64,000 nt of DNA from assembly GCA_948470475.1 (NCBI GenBank), contig OX419341.1, forward strand, positions 22,821,207 to 22,885,206, written 5' to 3'. The notes beneath the pieces were generated by a model. The model saw only the letters and a list, made by a program, of their open reading frames with translations. It was not told where the DNA came from and searched no databases. The number at the start of each line of letters is the position of its first letter. The stretch's first letter is position 1. Shown here piece after piece: positions 24,501 through 35,087 of the stretch. The DNA comes from Galaxea fascicularis (taxonomy: Eukaryota; Cnidaria; Anthozoa; Scleractinia; Euphylliidae). A program made the position numbers and the translations under genes.

Positions 24501-27500
24501 TTTATTTTTGTGATTTAAAAATATTGTATTTTTTTACATTTATTTATTGTAATCTTCTCGTCGTATTTTAGTATCATTTGGACCCATGGGTCAATTGTTG
24601 GATTGAATGTTGTTTGTTGTAATAAAAAGAAAAAATGTTTACTCCATGACGTTCAAGAAGGCAGATTTTAAAACATCTTTTAACCACTTTAACCCCTTCT
24701 TGTCACAATTGTCTTAAGTTTTTTTCTGCAATTTTCCGAGTGTAAGCGATCGAGATGATCTCGTTACTTTCAGTTGGAGAATTTTGCTGTTCTACAACAC
24801 GGAAGGCTCTATCTTTTTTGTCGTGCTCGTCACGCTAGCTGTTGCCTGTTTCAATTCTCAAGCGTGCAGTCGGGGTGAAATTTGGTCAGTATTCGATTAA
24901 TAACTGAACTATCGAGCCATTTTTCGTTTCAGAAGCCCCCGGCCAGGCATTATTAAGCTGGTTAGGGGGTAGAGGTAATCCTCTGAATGAAGCCAGACGT
25001 GGAAAACAATTTCAACGTGATTAAGGCCGGAAACGAGTGTCAGCGAGCCATGACGGTTGAGACTGGCTTGAGGAGTGAGGTTGTCTTTCTCGCCTTTCTG
25101 AGGATGGATTCCAGGACCTAGCGTGGTAATTTTGGCAGTTGACTTGTAAACAATGCAATCAATTCAATATTTTGTCAGCAGGACTAGATGACTCTACACA
25201 AAAAACAAAAATACATACAAAATGGAAATCATGGGCGGGGCTTCCATGTTGCCTTTGTGAAGGAATTACCCAGAATGCGTTTTGGGCTTGGAAAGGAAAA
25301 TTTCCGACCAGTGGGAAAAGCTATAATTATTAATAGCTTTTGGTCGGCACTCTAAAGTGGTGAGCAGGAAAATGGGGTAGAAAATTTAAGTGCTGGAACT
25401 TAACTTTATTGTGCTGCATATATTGTATTGGGAACTGACTAAAGAAGAAAACTGTATATTTTGGTGTAGTCCAAGGTGTTGCAGGACAACAAAGAGTCAT
25501 TTCAAAATGGAAATCGGCAGTTGTAATTTTTATTGGGTGTTAAAGCCTTCAAAGAACTAGCCATTTTAAAGAAACAATGCTAAATTAACAACGTTCTTCA
25601 AGAGGTAACATTGCTCCTGTAGAATGTTGATATGGGTTTAAAAAGACCAATACATTAAAGGCGCGACAAGAAAAGATATGACAGTAATCAACTCGTAATC
25701 TTCTATTCCTTTTGTTTCCTATTGTTGTGTTAATTAACCTTGGGGTTAAAAATGCGCGAGCTGTAACAAGTTATTCCTTGAGATTTATGTGGTCAAGGAT
25801 GACCTTAAGGTTTTATAGAAATTGACATTATCTTGGTAATCCATACAATTTCGTACATTCTACCGCATTTTGTTTTCTTTTTCTTCAGTTCTTTTTACAT
25901 GGTCTACATGTGTGCAGAGATGCTTACCTCAATATCAGATGCGCAGACGTTAACCAGCGCTTGAACATTGGTTCCTAATTTAGCACACATCTTGCCAACA
26001 GGTGTCTCCGCCAATCGCTCATTACAGTATCGTGTTGCATTCTCCTTTGAAATCACGGATCGTTTACGTCTCCTATGAGTTTCGGGCTCTAAAGGCTTCA
26101 TGAACAATTCGTAATCCTCTTCTGTTAAATCGTCCGACAATTCTAGGCTTCTTTTCTTTGGATCTCTGTCGCACATTTTTATTCGGTTGAATTTATCTGG
26201 ATTTGCACTTGGCCAGTAAACTGGGATACCGTCATCTGCGCAATCTTTTGTTTTCCCTTTATCTTTGGTCCCATCACAAGCGCAGGCGGGTTCAATTGGG
26301 GAGCCCTTTTTGTTGATCTCGGGCGGAAGTTCGTCGAAGTAACTTGGCCATCTCCTACAACAAATGCAGATGTTCAGAAGACAGTTTTTCTTTTCCATCA
26401 ATTCCTTTCGATCAGATCAGAAGACTTCGATCATAGGGTAGTGGCAGAATTAAGTAAAGGGTTATTTTTAGGCACCTCAGGGATGTGTGACTCTTAACCC
26501 ACCTCGGTGTATAAATCACATATTCCAGAGCTGCCTAAAAATAACCGGCTTATTTTTCACATGGGCGAGGGGTCAACTGTTGCTTAAAACAATGAGAAAC
26601 ACGTTTTTCTTCGTTGCAGTTTGCATCGCACAGAATGCTAATATCGCCTTTCGTGACGTATACTTGCAGTGCCCGACTTTGTGCCCAACGGCATATCAAC
26701 TGCCATGTTTAGAATTAGTCATTCGTGATTGTACGATTGGGAATAGTTTGGTTCCTTCGCAGAATTCCCAGATTTCGAGGTGTGAAGAAGTGAACAATAT
26801 GGTCCTAACTAGTTTGGGCCCACCACTTGACTCAGTAAAGGCATAGTAAGTCCCACGAGAACAATGGACACGCATACGCCTCTGATACGCTGAAGGGTGA
26901 ACACGCACTGAGTTTCTGGACAAGCACTGGGGCTTCCACATTGTGAAATAGATTTTCGTTTTTGATACGTCGACCAAAACAGCCAACATGCGTGGTAAAT
27001 AAGCTTGACGGTACTTTAAAGATTCCGAAAGCACGCGCTGGGAGTTGACATTGCCGAATAGAACCCTCGAATAGTATTCACAACTTGACAACCGCTTTTC
27101 CGCTTGACAAGACGTTTTTCTTACACTGACAAAGTAGTTTTAATGCATGATGAGTTCGATTAACTTTGCTATAATTATTCTATAAGAATCTGAAAGAGGC
27201 CTACGAAAATGTTCACTGCTTTAGCATTGAAGAGGGCGAGAAAAGGTTGGCAGGATTTTAGCAGAGCCCCATACCATGAATTAATTACACATGCATTTTG
27301 TGACTCAAACTCCATTTGTTTTCGGAAAAGGGTAAGTATGACAGTGATACATAAGCAAATGATGCATGGGGCTGTCAGTGTGGAAATCTTTCCAGAGTGG
27401 AAGAATCGCAAAGAGCACCAAAAAACCAATCGTTTGTTATATGAATGTTTGGAATGACTGGCAACCGAACGGAATGCACTGCCTCAGAATTGACTTGTTT

Positions 27501-30500
27501 TCCAAGTGCCCTCGGCCGAAGTGTTACAAACCGAACGCGATACATGTGGGTGTACTGCGAGGGGCATATTACTGTATATTCCCCTAGGGGAATATTAGAA
27601 TAGAAGCCTTGCTCTACCCTGTTACAATCAAAGTCCGCTCCAGCTTTTCTGAGACAGTTGGTAATTAGTGGGGTTTATTAATATAATCGCCCTGGAGGAA
27701 CAAAGGAAAATGAACCATGTGAAAAATAACCTACCTTAACAAACTTAATAACTCCTGATCAACATGAGTTATAGCACTAAAGTATTGCGATTTAAAACAA
27801 CTTATAATGAAGAAAAACAGGCCAATATTGCTCAAAGACAACAAATCTTCCTTCTTCGTTAAATAGACAGAAAATTACCTTAAATCCAAACAAAATGATA
27901 TACCTACCTGAGATTGTTTCCAAATGTGGTGATATCTCCATGTTGATTTTGTTCATACGTACAAAGTCCTTCTTCATCTTGACGGTTCGTGGCGCGTGGA
28001 GTGTAAATGGTAACATCAATACCCCAATAGTTCCTCTCCAACACTACCCTTATACCGGATGGCACTCTAACCTAAATTCAAGAAAAATGATACTTTTTCC
28101 TTACTTTCTTTTACTTCACCTGAATCAGTCTTTGGCGATACTCAAGACACTTGCAACAAAATTCCTTTTTTGGTTACTGCGGATCTTTATATTTTATCGG
28201 GACAGAGGATTCCCTTCTAATTTGCTCTATAATTTGCTTTTTAGAGCAAAATATCTTTGGCCGATTTCTTAGAAATTTCAAAGTCTCGGCGAAGAAGAAT
28301 CCTTTAATAATAGTATGGTCTTACGTTTGTGGCGTTCAGAGGCGATCTCTTAATTCTAATCATAGGTAATTTATTTTCAAAATCGAGAAATTTTGGCTAA
28401 TATTTATTATTTTGAAATAATATGCTTTCCTTTCACTCATCAGGCAGCGTGAAACAGCAGCGTGAAAACTAACATCGGCAAAACTTTCCTTAAGCTCGTA
28501 TCCAAACACTTCCCTCAAAAACACAAGTATCACATCCTTTTCAACAAGAACAACATCAAAGTAAGCTACAGCTGTATGGAGAATATGGGAACCATACTAA
28601 GCAAGCATAACAAGAAGATCTTATCAAACAACGACATCATCGACAACAACGACAAACTATGTAACTGCAGATCCCAACAAAATTGCCCTCTCGACAATAA
28701 ATGTTTAACCACCAACCTGATCTACAATGCACAAATAACATCTACGACAGCTAATCAAACCACTACCAAGAACTACATCGGACTGACAGAAGGAACTTTT
28801 AAACAAAGATACACTCAACACAAGTCAACATTCACCCACAGGAAACTTTCTAATAGCACTGAACTATCAAATTACATATGGCAACTCAAAGACAGCAACA
28901 CCAGCTTTACAACTAAATGGTCTATCATCGCAAGAGCCCGCCCCTACCACAATTCAAGCAAAAGATGTGATTTATGCTTAGCAGAAAAGCTTCATATCAT
29001 TAAACGCAGCAACAACAATCTACTGAACAAACGATCCGAGCTTGTATCCAAATGCCGACATTAGATCAAGTTTTATCTTAAGAACAATTGACGCTCGTCC
29101 TACACAATAGCTATTGTATTGCGCTCCTCTACCTTAAGTGTTTTAGTTCAGACATTTTCATATCACACCCCCCTATTTTTGTAATAGTTCCGCCCCTCTC
29201 ACCCATTGTAATTAGAACCCCATTGTTCTACTTATCGTAAACATGTATATATAGCCAACCGATAAGTTTGTTTTTCATTAAATCTGCCTGATGAGTGCAT
29301 AGCACGAAACTCAGAGTCGCAGGGAATCTTGTGTATTTTCATTTAGTCATCTAATTCTATATATATATATTTTTTTTATTTTATTTTTTTTTTTTTTGCT
29401 AACATTACGATGCATGCCTCCAATCGTTTGGGCATATGTCTGTAAGTTTAAGTCAGTGATCGCAACATGGGTGCATGGGTAAGTATACGTCTCACATTTC
29501 AGTTTTGACTTAGGTTGTGTTCGAACTTGGTGCCCGAGCGTCAGTACCCGACTGCGGCCACAAAATGGTGTTCTGTCCACACATTGGGTGCTCAGATTGT
29601 GATTATGTACACATTTACTAGTCCCCCTGCATTTTAACCGTGCAAATGTCATTTGCCTGTGTTCTGGGTCCGATACTGATCTGTTTGATGTTCTGCTACT
29701 ATGTCGGCTTTTTAACTTAGTATTAATACTGTTTCTGGATGAAATACTGAATCAGTCCTGATAAGTACCCGCGGGCCACCTATAATGCAAGTAGAGGATT
29801 CTGGGGGTCATTTATAGCATCCCTAGGTCACTGAAGACGTAAAAAAGGTAACTAAATTGGGCGTGAGTACCAAACTGAGATAGACAGTTATACCTCTTTC
29901 GTTAACCAGCGTTTTACGACAACTCATGTAGGATTGAGCAAAGGCCTAAACTCCTAAAAGTCTACTTTCCACTCATTTGCTTTCTCATACGTGAAGATTA
30001 AATGTGATTTGGGTCTCGCTTGTGTATAGACTTAAAATAATGAGGATTAAAAGATTTTAGCCATAGCGCATTTATAAATGGATACCTCGTATTTGCTGTT
30101 AATGCCTTTAATTAGTTGATGCAAGGTAATCCCTGGTGCCAGGCACTTTGCACGTGGTATATCAACCGCAATAGGGGTTGTATCATCTCGACCGGTTTTC
30201 GGTGGATCCCCGCAGCAACTGAATTTGATGACATCGTTGTGATCGCGGATGAGAACTCCACAGTTACATGTTATTGATCTGGCATTATTGCAGGCCCATT
30301 GTCTTGTTAGCACCTTTAATTAAAAACAAACCGTTAGAGACACTTTTTATGCCTGGCAAAGAGGGATGACGTTAAATCTACTCTATAACGACTCGCTGGT
30401 GTACAAAAATAAAAGGGGTTTGAAAAATTCTGGCTGGCCGGCCAGTAGACTGTAAATTCATTCAAAGGTACCGTTCCTCTTCTACCTACCATGAAGGAGT

Positions 30501-33500
30501 AAATGTGTAACCATAGCAGTTGTAACTAAAATATTGAAATGGTTGCTGTTAAACCGGACCAAGTCAGAATTGGTTATGTTATGTAAAAACATGGCAGATT
30601 GGTCCTGACAATTCATTTTTGTTTGTTTGTTTTTCATGGATTTTGTTTTCTCTGTTTTTTTAGGAGTTGGCGTCTTCCTTCAGGATTTTAATTTTAGCGA
30701 AGGTCATGGAATTTTAAAATTATGTTTATATAAAGTACATATAAGCCCAGTCAGTGGACTGATAACTACAAGCATTTTGTGCTCGCTGATTAACAAAGAT
30801 CTAGATGTCAACTGATCACTGTCACCATAACAGCGATGGCGCGTTATAATTGAGTGTTCTAGTAACAAGAATCGTTTCTTACCTCAAAGTTCTTTTCTTT
30901 GTTGTGATAAAGAACAAAATCACCGAAGCCAAAAAAATCGTGCCATCTCTCTCTAATAAAGCGGAAATTGAATGGATTTCAAAGGTAGCATGGTTGCGAG
31001 GCAAAAAAGCATTTAATTCCTTCCGCAAACATTCACAAGAGAAACCGGACCGAGGAAGAACACCTGCGTGTTATTTTGTTATATAGGATTAATACGTCAG
31101 AAAATAGGAAGGAGTCTTCTGAGTTGTTTTGCCAAACTGTCACAAGAAAACAAACACGTTATTTATATTCTCTCAGACTAGACGTCAAATCAAAAGTCAG
31201 AACTGGCCAACCTGACCGGTCGTTTTGAAAATCAAATACGCTTCTTTCGAGGGGTCCGCTAAAACCCATCACTGCTATACATACCGTGTACAAATAACCT
31301 GGACAGTTCTGGTTAATAGTGGAATTCTCTTTATAAGTGGACTTCTCTGGCCGGCCAGTTCTGACTAATGGTAAGCCTCTAGCTAGGACCCTCCTGAAAA
31401 ACACCATCAGGTGACCGGAGGCCTCACATTAAAATAGTATTATTTTTTTAAGCGCCCTTTGTGTCAGCTTTGGGGAATGAAGGAAAAATTAAGGTCATCA
31501 CTGCATTGGAAATTGACATATCCAAGGCCCCTCTTTAGCCATACGTACCTCCTCATGTCACTTATAACCCCCTCATAATTTTCAAAATGTGCATTTTTAA
31601 AACCCTAAACTGTTGCCCTCCTGATGGTCAGTACCCGGATAAAAGCACATAAATGAGTATACCTATTCTGTACATCAAGCATGCGGTAGTGCGGATCTGT
31701 AACACTCTTGCATTTATGTATTGGCTGATCCTTCTGTATCACAGTAACCTAAGGACAGAGAGAGAAAGAGAAAAAACAGTTCGAAAGACGCTATGGGCCA
31801 TATAAGGAACATAGGAAGGAATGAACGAATGAAGGAATGAAGGAATGAAGGAAGGGAGATACATAAATGAACACTAAATTTCATACCCTAGTATTTTAGT
31901 ACATTAATAGTAAACATGTCAAATATGCAGCAGTACAAACCATACGCATCTACATACCCAAACCGTCGGCAAGCCAAAGTATCCCCAGAAGTCAGTGTCA
32001 TCATTGTTTGAAATTCTGGGAGTGACAACCGCTGTTTTTTTCAAGCCATAAAGCGTTGTGCAGGTGGCGCCAACCTTTACAGTCACCGGGGTAGTTCCCT
32101 TTAATTCGACGAAGCACTTTTCTTTATTCACTAACCAGAGTCCGTCAGGGAGATAGAATGTGACCAAAAGATAGGTACCGCGTTTATTTTTTCTCACAGG
32201 GATCGTCGGCGTCAAGGTAAGTTCCTGATAAAAGGGCTCCTTGCATTCTTTGATTATAAGTGTAGAAGGAGTAACCTAAAAAAGAGTCCATATACTTTGT
32301 TTTACAACTCTTACATGTTAGCAAAGAATTCTACAGTAGCCAAGATGTTTTGAAAGGCAGGGGTTAGTTTGTTTTTAAAATAAAACTAGTCACTAGCCAG
32401 TGCTAGTAATGCCAATTGGTCATTCTCGTGTTAATTAACGCTTATCTTTATGTTTACGCTTACAGTAACTGCTGAGACTGTAACTATTGTTACAATTGTA
32501 ACTTAACCTATGGCTATTCATTTAGTTGTGGCGTCGACAAACGTTATGTCCATGGTTATACTTACGGCTCAGTATGGCTATATATGGCTCTGACTCTGAA
32601 TAGAGAAAGGGAAAGGGATACGGATACGGATATGGATAGGTAGCCCATTCCCGATTTTTTTGTTTTGGTATTATTTGGTTAAGCAAGCATTTTTTTTTTC
32701 ACACTTTTTCTGAAAGAAGAATTGCCAGCATTATTTAGCAGTTTGCATAACTTTGATATAGATTTCAGCAATCAAAAGATTTTAAATGCTAAATTTTAGA
32801 ATTCAAAAGCATTGTGATGATTTGCTTTTGTATTTGAGAGGATTTCTGTAACTGAAGTACTGAACTCTGGACCAATCTGGTCAGCAGTTAACTTTCAGAG
32901 GCCGTTCACGCGCTTGCTCAAACAACATGGCGTCGGCCAGTGCCACGCCATCTTCTCGAAACTTGCTGCTCATAGAACTGAGGAAATTCTGACGGAGAAC
33001 ATAGACCAGTCCCTCCAATGATGGCTGTATCAGACGTTTTATAGAAGAGCAATTTAGCACTTTTCACTTCATTCACTTTGGTGATAAGCACATACGATGC
33101 CTGATCCAGTTTGTACGTTTTGCATGAAGTGAAACAAAGCATTTTCTGGAACCAAAGTTGCAGTATTTTGAAAATGAGCATAATTTGAGAATTTTTTTCC
33201 GTAAAACGAGAATTGCAAGGAGAATAAAATGCCAGGGAAAGGCATGTGGATAGGGATGTAGGGCTACGACCGAGGCTAAGGCTAAGGCTAGGGCTAAGGT
33301 TAGGACTTGGACAAGGGCAAGGGCAAATGCAAGGGCAAGGGTTAGGGCATTGACTTTGGCTATAGCTATGGAGCGTCACTCACTTTTTTGTACCCCAAGC
33401 GTTGCTGAAAAACATTAACGCTTACATAACAAAATACAGCCATCAAAATTCCTACCTTTATGCCAGCGAAAAGTGGTCTTACAGGCGCTACGACATCAGA

Positions 33501-34961
33501 CCAAGGATGGGTGTTCATGGTAGTGAACTTTGCTTTAACTTCGCATGATATCTGATGGCCATCAATCAATCAGTTAACCAATTAGTAAATCTCTCCTTTA
33601 ATCAAAATATGGAAGATATTCTCCCTCTTGTGCTCGAAAATTTATCAAAACAAGAAAATGTTTAATGTGAAAATCCGAAAACCGTGAACCCTAGAAATAT
33701 CGATGTAATGTTATTGTGTTTCAAGTGAAAAGCCAACTGGTCAAGTGTGAGAAAACTAAACTTCAAACCGCAACGGTAATTAGTTTGTGGTTTCAGGTGG
33801 CTTCTGATTGGTTGCTGCACAATAGGAAACGTCAAAATCAAATCAAAGTGTTCACGATTTTTGGATTCTCACAGTAACTTGCTAATCAAATTCCTCCTCG
33901 AACAGTCCAAGGATCACTTTGAGGTAGGGGGCTTAACACTCTCAACCTTTTTGTTAAGCATTATCCACATAAATTTGAAATAACGTGACGTGAAGCGCAC
34001 GTGGTCGTCATATTGCTGATGAAAGCTTTAATTCTCCAGAGCTTCAGGAGCTTATACTCCTTCAGTTCGAGACGTTCGAAAACTGATAAATAAATCACCT
34101 TTAGGCAAAGGCCTGGTCACGAATTTCAATTGTAGTTTATCCAAACCGGCCATTGTTCCACGGATCGCGATTAAGAATTGGAGAAAAATTGGACCCATTG
34201 TTCTGTGTATGAACAATGAGGCGGATCCGGAGCATAGGCCAGGAAGGATACCACAAACGAAAAAAGAGGGGTGGATGGGCGGGGGGGTACTTCCTAACAT
34301 CCCCACCCAACCCACACACCCCTTTCCCGTCCCTTCCGAAAGAACGCACTCCTAACGAGTGGCCGCAGGTTCTACGGGAAAACAGAGGCCCACCAGATGG
34401 GGCAATACACATTTATAGCCTTGCATATATTAAACAGTGCGAGTCCCATGCTCTCCGTGGCATTCCAACATTTAATCAGCTCCCGTTGGGAACATGTGCC
34501 GGTTTGAATAGTTAAACTGTCTGTTGCTCTTTTGAAATACAAAAACATAAACAAAAGAAAAAAGGAAAACCTTACCCATTGTCCGGGCTCATAAAGGTTG
34601 TCACTTCCTTTCAGGAGTGAGCGAATTTCTGTTACACCTGGGCATGGTTGATCATTCTCTTTTTTCCCTATCGCGGGTTTACAGAATGGCTTCTCTGTGA
34701 ATATTTTCCTGCCATCTGCATACCATTCAATTTTGTATGTAACATTCTTCCATGCCTGTATTGTTTTATCGATACCCACTATACACAGCAGAGAGACTTT
34801 TTCGTCTTCAGAATCCTTGGCAGTTATCAAGGGACGGTCCAGGTAGATGCTGGATATTTTCTGTGGAGAACCTTATTAAAAATAAAAACAAAATAAAAAA
34901 AACAAGTATCTACTATAGAAGGAAACGTAAATATATTTTTTTTTTCAATGAGTTTTTTCTA

Positions 34962-34994
<33 letters not shown>

Positions 34995-35034
34995 GTTGTT
35001 GTTAGTACTATTGTTGTTGTTATTATTATTATTA

Positions 35035-35087
<53 letters not shown>

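Larger units (their letters stand above)
28435..29345 (+). mobile_element. 5'-truncated Penelope-like retroelement
   Basis: Contains the C-terminal ORF of a Penelope-type polymerase (28462-29064), about 220 bp of 3' non-coding sequence and a hammerhead motif at 29284-29322. The left end is cut: homology starts abruptly at GTGAAAACTAACATCGG. A short inverted remnant of the ribozyme (reverse complement of CTGCCTGATGAG) lies at 28436-28447, as expected where an inverted terminal copy was lost. The element is on the opposite strand to the host VWDE-like gene, inside the intron between exons 8 and 9. Confidence 0.75.

Noticed and set aside
33262..33360. Interstitial telomere repeat
   Set aside because: Units drift between GGCTAA, GGGCAA and others; there is no run of TTAGGG.
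34052..34515. Overlapping ORFs on both strands (about 90-150 codons)
   Set aside because: No domain pattern. Exons 3 and 4 of the VWDE-like gene join in phase without it, and the sequence has CCCAACCCACAC-type low complexity.
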